Under the pieces are notes generated by a model. It worked only from the letters and a program-made list of their open reading frames with translations, searched no databases and was not told where the DNA came from. Position numbers and translations under genes: made by a program. DNA of 64,000 nucleotides from assembly GCF_020880415.1 (NCBI RefSeq), contig NZ_JAJIUJ010000037.1, forward strand, positions 1-64,000, read 5' to 3'. This stretch comes from Xanthomonas euvesicatoria pv. euvesicatoria. Its GTDB lineage: Bacteria; Pseudomonadota; Gammaproteobacteria; Xanthomonadales; Xanthomonadaceae. Each line of letters opens with the position of its first letter. The stretch's first letter is position 1. Positions 1-10,823 of this stretch are shown piece by piece.

Positions 1-59
1 CCGATCTTGCCGATGCCGGGGAAATATTCTTTCGCGCCGATGTACACGGTGTTGCTCAT
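1..59 (-). CDS. xylA: xylose isomerase, N-terminal fragment (runs off the window)
   Basis: Only the first 19 codons lie in the window. They read [19 protein letters not shown], the typical N-terminus of a bacterial xylose isomerase (D-xylose to D-xylulose, cytoplasmic, metal dependent). An AAGGA element lies about 10 bases before the ATG. It follows xylB by 46 bases on the same strand, and the two would send xylose freed by the upstream GH31 enzyme into the pentose phosphate pathway. The identification rests on a short stretch plus the neighbouring kinase. Confidence 0.85.
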
Positions 60-105
60 GGGGTGTGAAGTCCTTGCTGCTGGGGGAGTTGTAGAAAACT
101 ATCGA

Positions 106-1599
106 TCAACCGGCATAGAGCGGGCTGACGACATGCAGGTGCTTGAGGAAGGTCTGGTAGTGCTGCTGATACTGGGCCACGCGCTGCGGGTTGGGCTGTG
201 CGGCAAGCCCATCGTCCACCTGCAGGTGCTCCAGCACCACGTCGGCCAACGCGGCATCGCCGCCATCGGCGCGCTCGCAGGCCCACAATGCCTGTAGCGC
301 GGCACCGAACGCAGCGCCTTCGGGCTGGGTCGGCACGACGACCTGCAGGTTGAAGATGTCGGCCACCATCTGCCGCCACTGCGCGCTCTTGCTGCCGCCG
401 CCGGTGAGCAGGATGGTATCGAACTGCAACCCCGCAGCAACGAAGGCATCGAAGCCGTTGCGCAGGCTGTAGGTCGCACCTTCCATCGCGGCGCGATAGA
501 AATGCGCGGCGGTGGTGTTGTGCATATCCATTCCGAACAGGCAGCCGCGCGCGGCCGGCAGATCCGGGGTGCGCTCACCGTTGAAGAACGGCAGCAACAC
601 CAGACCGTCGGCGCCCGGCGCGGTGTCGGCGATCATCGCTTCGGTCTGGTCGCGGGTGATGGAGAACATGCGCATCACCGCCTCGGTGGCGACGGTGCAG
701 TTCATCGTGCAGATCAACGGCAGCCAGCCGCCACTGGAGGAGCAGAACGCGGCCCAGCGCGCCTCATCGTCCACTACCGGGTGATCGGCATAGGCGAACA
801 AGGTGCCGGAGGTGCCCAGGCTCATGGTCAGACGTCCGGGCACCACGTTGCCGGTGCCGATGGCGGCCATCATGTTGTCGCCGCCGCCGGTGGTGACGCG
901 TACGCCAGCGGGCAGATTCAATGCCTGGGCGGCGGCATCGGACAACGCGTAGACCGCGCCCGTGTCCACCAGCGGTGGCAACGCATCGCGCAGGTCGCGT
1001 TGGGCATCCACTGCGCTCAGCATGCGCTCGGACCACTGCCGCGTACGCACGTCCAGCCAGCCGGTACCGGAGGCATCGCCCACTTCGGCAAAGCGCTCGC
1101 CGGTGAGCCAGAAGTTGATGTAGTCGTGCGGCAGCATCACCGTAGTCATCGCGGCATACGCCTCGGGGCGATGCTTGCGCGTCCACGGCAATTTGGAGGC
1201 GGTATAGCCGGCCATGATGGGGTTGCCTGCTGCGGCCACGCTGCCTGCGGCGCCGCCGACGGCGTCCATGATTTCATCGCATTCCAGCGCAGTGCTGGTA
1301 TCGCACCACAGCTTGACCGGCGCGGTGACGCTGCCGTCGGTGGCCACCGGCACGAAGCCATGCTGCTGGCCGGAGACGGAAATGCCGCGCACGCGTGCAC
1401 GCTGTTCGCCATCGAGCTGCGCAAAGCAATGCACGATGCCGTCGATCCACCACTGCGCCTGTTGTTCGCGGGTGCCGTCGTCGCGGCTGATCAGCTCCAT
1501 GGGCGCGGCGATCGTGGCGACCACGGCGCGATCCTGCGGATCGTAGGCCACCAGCTTGACGCTCTGCGTGCCCACATCCAGTCCTACATACAAGCTCAT
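106..1599 (-). CDS. xylB: xylulokinase
   Basis: A 497-residue FGGY-family sugar kinase that phosphorylates D-xylulose to xylulose 5-phosphate. The N-terminal phosphate-binding motif [10 protein letters not shown] and the C-terminal [11 protein letters not shown] segment (second ATP-binding motif) are both present, as is the WCDTST substrate region. The ATG at 1599 is chosen because its ATGA overlaps the stop of the fucosidase gene, implying translational coupling. The open frame continues 50 codons upstream, but that stretch is GH95 coding sequence in another frame. It sits between the xyloglucan hydrolases and xylA. Confidence 0.95.
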   Translation of the reverse strand: MSLYVGLDVGTQSVKLVAYDPQDRAVVATIAAPMELISRDDGTREQQAQWWIDGIVHCFAQLDGEQRARVRGISVSGQQHGFVPVATDGSVTAPVKLWCDTSTALECDEIMDAVGGAAGSVAAAGNPIMAGYTASKLPWTRKHRPEAYAAMTTVMLPHDYINFWLTGERFAEVGDASGTGWLDVRTRQWSERMLSAVDAQRDLRDALPPLVDTGAVYALSDAAAQALNLPAGVRVTTGGGDNMMAAIGTGNVVPGRLTMSLGTSGTLFAYADHPVVDDEARWAAFCSSSGGWLPLICTMNCTVATEAVMRMFSITRDQTEAMIADTAPGADGLVLLPFFNGERTPDLPAARGCLFGMDMHNTTAAHFYRAAMEGATYSLRNGFDAFVAAGLQFDTILLTGGGSKSAQWRQMVADIFNLQVVVPTQPEGAAFGAALQALWACERADGGDAALADVVLEHLQVDDGLAAQPNPQRVAQYQQHYQTFLKHLHVVSPLYAG

Positions 1600-3968
1600 T
1601 GCGTCACCAATCGGTTGTTGTTGAGTCCCACCTGCTGGGTGCGGCCTGCGCCCAGTTCCAGGTCCAGGGTCTGCCCTGCGTAGGACAGTTGATAGCGCCC
1701 GCCACGATCGCTGTGCAAGCGTGCCTGCTGCAAGCGACCGCCCTCCCATTCCAGATCCACGCTGGCGCCGCCACGCACGCGCAGACCGCGCACGCTGCCG
1801 CGTGGCCAGGCCTTGGGCAAGGCCGGCAGCAGGAACACGCTACCGCCCCAGCTTTGCAGCAGCATCTCGGTGATGCCGGCGGTGCCGCCGAAGTTGCCAT
1901 CGATCTGGAACGGCGGATGCGCGTCAAACAGGTTCGGATAGGTGCGTTCGGGCGAAATCAGCAGTTGCAGGATGCGGTAGGCATGCTCGCCGTCGGCCAG
2001 CCGCGCCCACAGGTTCAGCCGCCAGCCGATACCCCAGCCGGTGGCGTTGTCGCCGCGAATTTCCAGCGAGCGGCGTGCGGCCGCAGCCAGGTCCGGGGTA
2101 TCGCGCAGATTGATCTGACTGGAAGGATGCAGGGCGTACAGATGCGAGACGTGGCGGTGGTGGATCTCCGGCGCCTGCATGTCCCAGTCCTGCTGCCATT
2201 CCTGCAACTGCCCTGCCTTGCCGATGCGGTTGGGCGGCAACTGCTCGCGCAAGGCGGCCAATTGCTGGGCGAACTCCGCATCGATGCCGAGCAACTTGCT
2301 CATGGCGATGCATTGCGCGAACAAATCGCGCAGCAGCTGTGCGTCCATGCTGGGCCCGGCGCACACGGCCGCACCGAAGGGATGCTGGTTTTCCGGCGAC
2401 ATCGACGGATTGGTGACCATCGCGCCGGTCTGCGGATCGCGCATCAACGTGGCGACGAAGAATTCGGCGGCGCCCTTGAACAACGGGTAGACCTTGCTCA
2501 GGTACGCGCGGTCGCGGCCGTAATCCCAGCGGTCCCACAGTTGCTGCAGCAGCCATACGCCGCCCAGCGGCCACAGGCTCCATTGCGCGCCGTCGATCGG
2601 GCCGGCCTGGCGCCACAGATCGGTATTGTTGTGGACCACCCAACCCGGCGCGTCGTAGATCGCCCTGGCGGTGTGCGCGCCGGCCTGGGCCAGATCGAAC
2701 AGCATGGCTTCCAGCGGTTCAACGCATTCGTGCAATGCGTTGGCCTCGCTGGGCCAGTAGTTCATCTCGGTGTTGATGTTGATGGTGTACTTGCTTTCCC
2801 ACGGCGGCTGCATCAGGTCGTTCCAGATGCCCTGCAGGTTGGCTGGCTGAGTGCCGGGCCGCGAGCTGCAGATCAGCAGGTAACGTCCGTATTGGTGATA
2901 CAGCGCAGCCAGTGCCGGATCATTGCCTTCGGCGAACCGCTGCACGCGTTCGTCGGTAGGCAGCTGCGTGGCCGCGCTGCTGCCGAGGTCGATCGCCACG
3001 CGCCGGAACAGGCGTTGATGATCGGCCAGGTGCGCGCGCAACAACGCGGGAAAATCCAGCTTGGCAGCCTTGCGCAGGCATGCAGCGGTCGATGCGAGCG
3101 GATCGCCATCGACCGCATCGAAACGTTGGTAACTGGTCGCGGCGCTGAGCAGCAACACCACTTCGTCGGCCGCGTCGATGCGTAGACGGTCGCGCACTTG
3201 GCTGAGTTTGCCGCCGCGCACCTGCGGCAGCACCCGCAATGCAAACCGCAGCTTGCCCTCGATGCCGGCGAAGCTGCCGTTGCGACCACTGAACAGCAAA
3301 CCGCCCTGCTCGGCGGTGACCTCGCCGGTTTGCGGGCTATCGATGCCCACACGCACCGAAATACCGCCGGGGCGGTCGCACGACAGCCGCACCACGATGC
3401 ATTGCGCCTGCGCAGAAACGAACACCTCGCGCCGATGCACCGCGCCGCCGGAGCGGAACGTGGTGGTGGCCACCGCCGTGTCCAGATCGAGCTGACGGCG
3501 ATAGTCGCTGATGCCGTCGGCGCGATCGAAATCCAGCAGCAGATCGCCCAACGGTTGGTACGGCATCTGCTTGAGCGGGCGCGAGAGCAGCTTGGCATCG
3601 GCCAGTTGTTCGGCCTCTGCGTAGCGCCCGGCGAAGATCAGCGCACGCACCTGCGGCAACGCGGCCAGTGCGTCAGGGCTGTTGGAATCGTAGGGCCCGC
3701 CTGCATACAGCGTGTCTTCGTTGAGCTGCAGGCGCTCGTGGGCGATACCGCCCCACACCATCGCGCCCAATCGCCCGTTACCGACCGGCAGGGCTTCCAC
3801 CCATTGATTGGCCGGCTCGCGATACCACAGCTGCAGGGCCTGCGCTGCCGCGACGGGCGGGAGCGCGGTTTTTTTCGAAGCCTGCGCGGCCTGTGCAGCC
3901 GCCGGCACGGCGCCAAGGGCCGCAATGGCGGCCCCGGTTGCCTTGCACAGCTCACGACGGCTCAGCAC
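1596..3968 (-). CDS. GH95 alpha-L-fucosidase, twin-arginine leader
   Basis: A 790-residue glycoside hydrolase of family 95. The family signature region [20 protein letters not shown] follows the leader, then the N-terminal beta domain, the (alpha/alpha)6 barrel ([35 protein letters not shown]) and a C-terminal beta domain. In a xyloglucan locus the expected job is removal of 1,2-linked L-fucose from side chains. The start is a GTG at 3968, because no ATG, GTG or TTG exists in frame between it and the end of the GH31 gene. The leader [19 protein letters not shown] looks like a Tat signal, so the enzyme may be exported folded to the periplasm. GH95 also contains alpha-galactosidases, so exact specificity is inferred from context. 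Confidence 0.88.
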   Translation of the reverse strand: MLSRRELCKATGAAIAALGAVPAAAQAAQASKKTALPPVAAAQALQLWYREPANQWVEALPVGNGRLGAMVWGGIAHERLQLNEDTLYAGGPYDSNSPDALAALPQVRALIFAGRYAEAEQLADAKLLSRPLKQMPYQPLGDLLLDFDRADGISDYRRQLDLDTAVATTTFRSGGAVHRREVFVSAQAQCIVVRLSCDRPGGISVRVGIDSPQTGEVTAEQGGLLFSGRNGSFAGIEGKLRFALRVLPQVRGGKLSQVRDRLRIDAADEVVLLLSAATSYQRFDAVDGDPLASTAACLRKAAKLDFPALLRAHLADHQRLFRRVAIDLGSSAATQLPTDERVQRFAEGNDPALAALYHQYGRYLLICSSRPGTQPANLQGIWNDLMQPPWESKYTININTEMNYWPSEANALHECVEPLEAMLFDLAQAGAHTARAIYDAPGWVVHNNTDLWRQAGPIDGAQWSLWPLGGVWLLQQLWDRWDYGRDRAYLSKVYPLFKGAAEFFVATLMRDPQTGAMVTNPSMSPENQHPFGAAVCAGPSMDAQLLRDLFAQCIAMSKLLGIDAEFAQQLAALREQLPPNRIGKAGQLQEWQQDWDMQAPEIHHRHVSHLYALHPSSQINLRDTPDLAAAARRSLEIRGDNATGWGIGWRLNLWARLADGEHAYRILQLLISPERTYPNLFDAHPPFQIDGNFGGTAGITEMLLQSWGGSVFLLPALPKAWPRGSVRGLRVRGGASVDLEWEGGRLQQARLHSDRGGRYQLSYAGQTLDLELGAGRTQQVGLNNNRLVTQ

Positions 3969-4059
3969 GGCAACCGCCGTGCTGAATGACCGGAACCGCG
4001 CGCGCCTGCCTTGCGGCGTTCCGGCATCTGGGTGCTCATCGACTGAAGACAGCCTGCGA

Positions 4060-6963
4060 TCATCGACGACGCGCTTTGCCCGACGCAATCTTGCGCTGCA
4101 ACACGCTGACCGGCTTGCCGTCGTACTGGATGCTGGCGTCGGTCTTGGGCGCGAGCGCGCCGGCATCCTCGCGCGGGCCGTCGACGAAGCGCACGTTGAT
4201 GGTGCGTTTGGCCTGCATGCCGGTCCAGCTGCCTTCGCGCTTGCCGATGCTCAACTCGCCCTTGGCCTGGTTCCAGACCAGCGGGATGCGGCTGAACTCG
4301 CCCTTCTCGTAACCGTAGCCTTTGCCATCGTCTTCATACAGCGAGAACTGGCCATCGGCGCCGGTGTAGACCACCACGGTGAGCGGTGCATCCGGCACCT
4401 GGTCGACGTATTCCTGCACCGGGCCGGTGGGCACGATGGAACCGGCACGCACGAGCAACGGCATGCGCTCGATCGGCGCGGCAGCTTCAATGCTCTGGCC
4501 GCCCTCGTAACGCTTGCCGGTTGCGAAATCCAGCCAGCTGCTGCCGGCCGGCAGATACACCTGCCGCGAGGTGGCGCCGAAGCGGGTCACCGGTGCGACC
4601 AGGAACGCCGGCCCGAACAGGTACTGGTCGTTGATGTCGCGCACCTTGGGGTCGTTCGGAAAGTCCATCATCATGCCGCGCATGATCACGCCATCGCGCT
4701 GGTAGGTGTCGCCGGCCAGGCTGTAGATGTACGGCAGCAACGCATAACGCAAACGGTTGTAGTAGGCCATGCTCTCGTAGAACGGCGTACCTTCCGGTGC
4801 GATGTTCCAGATTTCGCGGTACGGGAACTGGCCGTGCGACCGGAAGATCGGCACGAACGCACCGAACTGGAACCAGCGCGTGTTGAGCTCGCGCCATTCC
4901 GGCAGGTGGGCCGGATCCTGGTCTTCATAACGCTTCTCCACCGCAAAGCCGCCGATGTCGAAGGTCCAGTTGGGCAGGCCCGACAGGGCCATGTTCACGC
5001 CACCGGAGATCTGGTCGCGCATGTCGTCCCAGCGCGACACGATGTCGCCGCTCCACACTGCCACCGCATTGCGCTGGGTGCCGGCATAGCCCTTGCGCGA
5101 GAGGATGAACACGCGCTTGTCGTCGGCCGCACGGTCGCCCACGTACACGCCATGCGTGTGCGGCAACGGGTAGGAGTTGAAGTATTCGGTGGACGAGCCC
5201 AGCGCGTTGGGCGTGGTGCGGGCCTTGCGCTCGGCGATGTCCAGGTTGGAATGCACGTCCGGCTCGTCGGCGTCCATCCACCAGGCATCGAAGCCCTTGC
5301 TGTTGAGCTTTTCGTTGATCTGGCGCCAATAGATCGCCTGCGCCTTTTCCGAATACGGGTCGTAGAACGAGTTCTTGTAGCCCTTGCCGATCCAGTCCAG
5401 TTCGCCCACTTCCACGTTGCGCCTGAACATGAAACCGGCGGCGTCCAGTTCCTTGTAGTTGGCGGTGGTGGGATAGAACTTGGGCCAGATCGAAATCATG
5501 ATCTGCGCATGCATGTCGTGCACGGCCTTGACCATGCCGTCCGGGTCCGGGAAGTGCTGCTTGTCGAAATCGTGCGAGCCCCAGGCGTCTTCCGGCCAGT
5601 ACGACCAGTCGAGCACGATGTTGTCCAACGACAGTTTGCGCTTGCGGTATTCGGCCACCGCGCCCACCAGCTCGTCCTGGCTCTTGTAGCGCTCACGGCT
5701 CTGCCAGAAGCCGTAGGCCCATTTGGGCAGCATCGTCGACTTGCCGGTGAGTTCGCGGTAGCCGGCCACTGCCTGGTCGTACGAATCGGCGGAGACGAAG
5801 TAGTAGTCGATCATCTGGCCGGCTTCGGACCACAACGACAGATCCTTCGCTTCGGCGGCCGGCAGCGGGTCGCGATGCAGCAGCGCGATGTAGCTGGGGT
5901 CGATCAGGTCCCATTCGATCTTGACGGTGTGGCGCTGGCCCGGCTCGAGATCGAGCTTGAATTCGTGGTTCCACGGGTTCCAGTTCTGGCGCCAGCGATC
6001 GATCACCAGCTTGCCGTCCACATACAACTTGGCGTATTCGCTCGAATACAGCGAGAAGGTGTGTTCGCCACCGGTGAGCGCTTCGATCTCGCCCTCCCAG
6101 GTCACTTGCATGCGGCTGTTCTTGTCCTTGGTGATCGCCTTCTTCGGGTACTTGGGCAGATCGCTGAGGTATTGGTAGTTCACCTCGCTCTCGCGGCGTT
6201 CGAGGATTTGCTTGCCGTTGATCGCATAGCGCGCGGTCAGCGCGCCGGCCTTGCCCTTGGCGTCGTACAACTTCAGCGTCTTCGGCAGCGGCTGCAGGCC
6301 GCGCGGGTCGCCCAGGCGGGTGATCGAGTTGTTGTCCCACAGCAGGCCGTAATTGCGGCTGGACACCAGGTACGGCACCGCCATGTCGATGTTGTTCTGC
6401 TGCAACTCGACGTTGCGCCCCTTCTGGTTCATCCAGCCCTGCTGATGCTGGCCGAAGCCGTACAGCGCTTCGTCAGCGGGCGACTGGAAGCGCTGGCGCA
6501 CGCTCAGGTACTGCTTGCCCTCGGCCTTCAACGGCGCAAAGCTGCGGCCGCCGGCCACTTCCGACAGCACCGGCTTGCCGTTGGCATCGGCAAAACTGAC
6601 ATGGCCATCGACGGTGGAGATGCTGGCAGTGACCTTGCCGGTCTTCAGCTGCACGCTGTCGCCCTGCTCGGCCATCTGGAATGCGGTGTCGCCCTGCACC
6701 GGCACGCGCATCAGGCTGGGGCTGCGCGCGAAATCGCCGTCCGGGTCTGCGCTGACGCGGATGATGCCGCTGTCGACCACTTGCAGGCGCACCGGCGCGG
6801 CGCCCTTGGCGCTCGGCACCACGGTGACGCCATCGGCGGCCTTGCGTACTTCCTGCGCATGCGCGGCGTTTGCCAACAGGGCCAGCGACAAGGCCAGGCA
6901 CTGGGCCAGTGGCGTACGTCGGTTGGCAGGCACTGCACCGGCGGAACGGATGGTGGTTTGCAT
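4060..6963 (-). CDS. GH31 alpha-xylosidase with inserted PA14 domain
   Basis: A 967-residue GH31 enzyme with a Sec signal peptide ending near AHAQ. An N-terminal beta-sandwich is followed by a PA14-like domain at about residues 235-365 and then the catalytic barrel. The nucleophile is predicted to be Asp564 in WWMDADEPD and the acid/base Asp641 in WSGDIVSRW. This arrangement resembles Cellvibrio japonicus Xyl31A, an alpha-xylosidase acting on the non-reducing xylose of xyloglucan oligosaccharides. The ATG at 6963 has AGGGAG eight bases upstream; a longer frame to 7167 would run into the GH35 gene. Likely periplasmic. Confidence 0.93.
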   Translation of the reverse strand: MQTTIRSAGAVPANRRTPLAQCLALSLALLANAAHAQEVRKAADGVTVVPSAKGAAPVRLQVVDSGIIRVSADPDGDFARSPSLMRVPVQGDTAFQMAEQGDSVQLKTGKVTASISTVDGHVSFADANGKPVLSEVAGGRSFAPLKAEGKQYLSVRQRFQSPADEALYGFGQHQQGWMNQKGRNVELQQNNIDMAVPYLVSSRNYGLLWDNNSITRLGDPRGLQPLPKTLKLYDAKGKAGALTARYAINGKQILERRESEVNYQYLSDLPKYPKKAITKDKNSRMQVTWEGEIEALTGGEHTFSLYSSEYAKLYVDGKLVIDRWRQNWNPWNHEFKLDLEPGQRHTVKIEWDLIDPSYIALLHRDPLPAAEAKDLSLWSEAGQMIDYYFVSADSYDQAVAGYRELTGKSTMLPKWAYGFWQSRERYKSQDELVGAVAEYRKRKLSLDNIVLDWSYWPEDAWGSHDFDKQHFPDPDGMVKAVHDMHAQIMISIWPKFYPTTANYKELDAAGFMFRRNVEVGELDWIGKGYKNSFYDPYSEKAQAIYWRQINEKLNSKGFDAWWMDADEPDVHSNLDIAERKARTTPNALGSSTEYFNSYPLPHTHGVYVGDRAADDKRVFILSRKGYAGTQRNAVAVWSGDIVSRWDDMRDQISGGVNMALSGLPNWTFDIGGFAVEKRYEDQDPAHLPEWRELNTRWFQFGAFVPIFRSHGQFPYREIWNIAPEGTPFYESMAYYNRLRYALLPYIYSLAGDTYQRDGVIMRGMMMDFPNDPKVRDINDQYLFGPAFLVAPVTRFGATSRQVYLPAGSSWLDFATGKRYEGGQSIEAAAPIERMPLLVRAGSIVPTGPVQEYVDQVPDAPLTVVVYTGADGQFSLYEDDGKGYGYEKGEFSRIPLVWNQAKGELSIGKREGSWTGMQAKRTINVRFVDGPREDAGALAPKTDASIQYDGKPVSVLQRKIASGKARRR

Positions 6964-7064
6964 GATCACTCCCTTTGAATGACGAAACGGTGCCGCGGGG
7001 GCGGCAGCGCATGGGTAAGGCGAGGCGATGCCGTCGCGGCATCGCGGCGTTGTGGCAGGCGCGC

Positions 7065-8807
7065 TTATTTGTAGGTTGCCAGCTTGATCTTGAGCAGCTG
7101 CGGCACGCTGGAAAAGTTGACGCCGTAATCGGTCTGGTCGCCATTCCAGTTGCGCTGGAATTTCCAATCGTTGCCTTCGTACACACCTTCCTCGACACGG
7201 TCGTAGATCATGTTGGCGGTGGCATCGCTGGCCGGATGCAGGGTCACGCGCGCGTGGTAACCGGTGACCAGGAATTCGTCCGGGCTCAGCTCGGCGATCA
7301 GCGCGGCGCCGATCGGTTCGGGATTACCCGGTGGGTCACCCTTGAACCAGAATTGCGGCACGCCATAGGTGATGGTGGCGCTCCAACGGTCGTTGAGCTT
7401 GAGCTCCTGCACGGCCTGGCCGGGTTCTTCGGCAGTGCCATGCAGCTTGCCTTCGGAAGCGGCCTTGGCGAACGGTCGCATGCCCATGCTGACCGCCTGA
7501 AACCCGAGCGCGAACGGCGCCAGCGTCTCTTCGTTGACGTGCTTGGCACCGAGCGGATAGTTGGAATAGCGGGTGTAGTCGATGCCGAAGGCCGACCAGC
7601 CGATGCCGTCATGGCCCAGCGTGGGGTACAGATAGCGCGCGTATTCCGGGCGGTTGCCGGTTTCGGCCACGAACAACGCGTTGTCCGGGCGTGCGTAACG
7701 TTCCAGCACCGTGGTGTACATGCGGTATTCGGGCATGTAGATGTCCGGCGCCAGCAGGTCGATATGCGGGCCGGCCGCCTTCCAGACATCCAGCACGTTG
7801 TCGGTGGGGCCACCGCTGGCATACTGGCCGGGCTGGCCTGGATTGAACGGGCCGCGCAGCGCGGCATTGACGTACATCGGCAACGGATACTCGGCCTTGC
7901 CCGCTTCGGCTACCTGGTCGATGTAACGGCCGATCGACCACGCGTGGAAGATTTCGTCGGCATCGGCACCGAACACCTGCGCCCAGGTGCCCGGCTGCTT
8001 GTGCATGCGCTTGATCAACTCGTCCGGCACTGCGCCGTCGAACAGCTTCTGCGCCATCGGCGAGAAGTCGCGCACGCTGCCGTAGGTACCCGCCTCGTTC
8101 TCCGGCTGGATCATGATCACGGTGTGCTGCGGGTCCACCTTCTTCAGGTGCTGCATGAAGGCGACGAACGCCTTGCGGTCGGCATCCAGCGTGGCCTGCG
8201 CATGCGGCGACAACGAACCGATCGACTTGCCTTCGCGGGTGACCACGCGCGGGAAGCGCTGGTTATCGGTCTTGACCCAATGCGGCGCGTACTGCGGGCC
8301 GTTGTTCTTCCAGGTTGCGAACCACAGCAGCACCAGGCGTACCTTGTGCTCGCGTGCCTGGCCCAGCAGCGTATCGACGAAGGAGAAATCGAACCTGCCT
8401 TCTTCCGGCTCCACCTGTTCCCAGGCGATCGGCACCTGCACGGTGTTGGGGCCGAGCACCTGCATGGCCGGCCACACCTTGTCCATGATGCCGGGGTAGT
8501 TGCTGGAGTTGTTGACCTGCGCGCCCAGGATCAGGAACGGCGCACCGTCGACCATCAACGCATGCTTGCCGTCCTTGCTGACGAACTGCGGCATGGGCGT
8601 CTGTGCAGCCGGCGCCTGCGCGTTGTCCGGCGTTGCCGCAGCGGTGCTTGCAGCAGCGTTGGTTGCAGCAGGTTTGCCGGCATCGCCCTTGTCGCCAGAT
8701 TGGCAGCCAGCCAGGGCCAGCGTCAGCGCGGACAGCAGCAGCGGGCGCAGGCAACGCCGTGCGCTGGAATGGGACATGGCACGTGCAACGGGGGAATGCA
8801 TGGACAT
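7065..8807 (-). CDS. GH35 beta-galactosidase, lipoprotein
   Basis: About 580 residues. The leader carries a lipobox (LTLALAGC, Cys35 from this start), so it is a lipoprotein. The GH35 barrel shows the acid/base motif QPENEAG (Glu238) and the nucleophile in FVAETG (Glu382), with a C-terminal beta domain. It resembles the small GH35 xyloglucan beta-galactosidases such as Bgl35A. Its role would be to remove galactose from galactosylated xyloglucan side chains. The start is uncertain: ATG at 8807 has a close GGAG, ATG 8801 and 8777 are possible, and a GTG at 8822 overlaps the stop of the upstream esterase gene as GTGA. Confidence 0.92.
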   Translation of the reverse strand: MSMHSPVARAMSHSSARRCLRPLLLSALTLALAGCQSGDKGDAGKPAATNAAASTAAATPDNAQAPAAQTPMPQFVSKDGKHALMVDGAPFLILGAQVNNSSNYPGIMDKVWPAMQVLGPNTVQVPIAWEQVEPEEGRFDFSFVDTLLGQAREHKVRLVLLWFATWKNNGPQYAPHWVKTDNQRFPRVVTREGKSIGSLSPHAQATLDADRKAFVAFMQHLKKVDPQHTVIMIQPENEAGTYGSVRDFSPMAQKLFDGAVPDELIKRMHKQPGTWAQVFGADADEIFHAWSIGRYIDQVAEAGKAEYPLPMYVNAALRGPFNPGQPGQYASGGPTDNVLDVWKAAGPHIDLLAPDIYMPEYRMYTTVLERYARPDNALFVAETGNRPEYARYLYPTLGHDGIGWSAFGIDYTRYSNYPLGAKHVNEETLAPFALGFQAVSMGMRPFAKAASEGKLHGTAEEPGQAVQELKLNDRWSATITYGVPQFWFKGDPPGNPEPIGAALIAELSPDEFLVTGYHARVTLHPASDATANMIYDRVEEGVYEGNDWKFQRNWNGDQTDYGVNFSSVPQLLKIKLATYK

Positions 8808-8818
8808 AAGACTCCGTG

Positions 8819-10735
8819 TCACCAGGTATCGGTGCGGAAGGGGGAAACAGGAAGGGCGTCGCGATTGATCAGGTTGGCGTCGTCCGGGTTTTCGCTCCAG
8901 CCGTAGCGCACCGCGACCGGTGTGGCGACGGCATCGCTGCGCACGATCACGCGGTCGCCCTCGATCTGCGCGCTGGCGGGGTGAAAGCGTTGATCGGCGC
9001 CGGCAATACGAAATCCCTGCACGGCACCGCCGCCACGCACCTGCAGCGCACTGCCCTGCAAGTCGAAGCTCAGCACCGCCTTGCCGCCGTCAAAGCGCGC
9101 GCGCTTGAATACCGGCGCGCTGTACACCAGCGTTTGGCCGTACGCCACATGGCGTGCAGCAAGCGCAAGGCGATGACCGACATCGCGCTTGTTGGTGGGA
9201 TGGATGTCGGTGGGGTTGCCGATGTCGATGATCACCGCCTGCCCGGTTGCCGGCAGCGCCAGCGTCTTGGACTGCGACTCGCGCAACAGTGCCCACGGGC
9301 TCAGCTCACCCGTGTCGCCACCGGCCTTGAAGTTGGCCAGCTGCACCCACAGGAACGGCAGCGTTTTGTCGCCGCGCTCGGCACGCCATTGTCGGATCAT
9401 CGCTGCGAACTGCTCGCGGTATTTCACCGCGCCGGTGTCGGTGGCATTGGTTTCGCCCTGGTACCAGATCACGCCCTTGACCGGGAACGGCTGCAGCGGA
9501 TGGATCATCTGGTTGTACAGCAACGTGGGCAGCTGATTCTTGTTGTCGGTCAACGACACCCGTACCGCGGCCGGGCGGAATTTCCAGCCGCCCAGCGCAC
9601 GCTTGGCACCGGCACTGGTCTGCACGAAGCGTTGTTCATCCGGGCCATGCATGCCGCCACCGCCGCTGAGGTCTTCCACGCGGACCGCAATGTGGTTGAC
9701 GCCGGCCTTGAGCGCTGCAGCCGGCACCTGATATACGCGTGGCAGGTTCCATTGCTTTTCGGTGCTGCCGACCTGCTGGCCGTTGACGTAGGTGGTATCC
9801 GAATCGTCGATCTGGCCCACGCCCAAGGTGATGCCGGCCTTGGCCTCGGCAGCGCTGAGCGTCATGGTCGTGCGATACCAGGCGATGCCGTCCATGCCGT
9901 CGTAGCCGCTGGATTCCCATTGCTTGGTGACCGGGATGCTGTCCCAGTCGCTGTCGTCGAACGCCGCTTCGCGCCATTGCGGCATCTCGCCTTCCACCTT
10001 GGGCCAACGCGCGATGCGCTTGCCGGTGGCGGCCTGCGCTGCGGCGTCGCGTTGCTTGATCGCCTCGATCGCGCCCTTGTTCTGATCGGCGCTCAGGCCC
10101 AACGACGTAGCGTCCATCCACGCTTCGATCGCGCTGCCGCCCCAGGTACTGTTGACGATGCCGATCGGCACGCCGGTGCTGGCGCGCAGCTCCTTGGCGA
10201 AGAAATAGCCAACCGCAGTGAATTCACCGGCGTTGGCAGGCGTTGCGGCCTTCCACTCGCCGCCGGTCAGGCGCGCCTGCGGCTGCACCGACCACGATTT
10301 GGGCACCTTGAAATGCCGTAGCTGCGCATCGTTGGCAGCGGCCACCGCTTGCGGGCCGTCGCTGGCCTGGGCCAACGGCCATTCCATGTTCGATTGCCCG
10401 CTGGCCAGCCACACATCGCCGACCAGCACTTCGCGCACCTGCAGCTCGCCCCCGTCGCCCTGCACACGCAGCACGTAGGGGCCACCGGCAGCGTGCGCAG
10501 GCAGCCTGACCTTCCATTGCCCTGTTGCGTCGGCCTTGGCGGTGGCGCGCTTGCCGTCGAAGCTGACCGTGATCGCGGCGTTGGGCGAAGACCAGCCCCA
10601 CACCGGCATCGGCTGATCGCGCTGCAGCACGGCGCCATCGGCGAACAGCAGCGGCAGCGTTGGCACCGCCCAGGCAGCCGGACTGACCAGCACCAGGCCC
10701 AGCAGGCAGCCACGACGAACGAAAGAAGCGGTCAT
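8819..10735 (-). CDS. xyloglucan acetylesterase, CE20/sialate O-acetylesterase type
   Basis: 638 residues with a Sec signal ([10 protein letters not shown] through SPAAWA). The SGNH-hydrolase blocks are split: block I GQSNMEW with Ser115 near the start, then GVIWYQGE, and [11 protein letters not shown] supplying the Asp-His pair near the C-terminus. Roughly residues 270-390 form an inserted jelly-roll-like region ([19 protein letters not shown]) of the kind found in sialate O-acetylesterase-like proteins. I recall that a protein of this locus in X. citri founded carbohydrate esterase family CE20, acting on acetylated xyloglucan galactose. GGAG lies 8 bases before the chosen ATG. Fold and family are solid; the substrate follows from context. 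Confidence 0.88.
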   Translation of the reverse strand: MTASFVRRGCLLGLVLVSPAAWAVPTLPLLFADGAVLQRDQPMPVWGWSSPNAAITVSFDGKRATAKADATGQWKVRLPAHAAGGPYVLRVQGDGGELQVREVLVGDVWLASGQSNMEWPLAQASDGPQAVAAANDAQLRHFKVPKSWSVQPQARLTGGEWKAATPANAGEFTAVGYFFAKELRASTGVPIGIVNSTWGGSAIEAWMDATSLGLSADQNKGAIEAIKQRDAAAQAATGKRIARWPKVEGEMPQWREAAFDDSDWDSIPVTKQWESSGYDGMDGIAWYRTTMTLSAAEAKAGITLGVGQIDDSDTTYVNGQQVGSTEKQWNLPRVYQVPAAALKAGVNHIAVRVEDLSGGGGMHGPDEQRFVQTSAGAKRALGGWKFRPAAVRVSLTDNKNQLPTLLYNQMIHPLQPFPVKGVIWYQGETNATDTGAVKYREQFAAMIRQWRAERGDKTLPFLWVQLANFKAGGDTGELSPWALLRESQSKTLALPATGQAVIIDIGNPTDIHPTNKRDVGHRLALAARHVAYGQTLVYSAPVFKRARFDGGKAVLSFDLQGSALQVRGGGAVQGFRIAGADQRFHPASAQIEGDRVIVRSDAVATPVAVRYGWSENPDDANLINRDALPVSPFRTDTW

Positions 10736-10823
10736 GCAGTGATCTCCAAAGTCGGCGCAGCCAGGCGGCGCGCAGCGCCGTACACGGTAAGACAGCGCGA
10801 TGACGCGCGCAGCGACGCGGCGC

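Noticed and set aside
3808-6978. Very long plus-strand open frame (1056 codons) opposite the GH31 and GH95 genes
   Set aside because: It is the antisense of real genes in high-GC DNA. The product is His/Arg/Val rich without a domain, while the minus-strand frames have full catalytic motifs.
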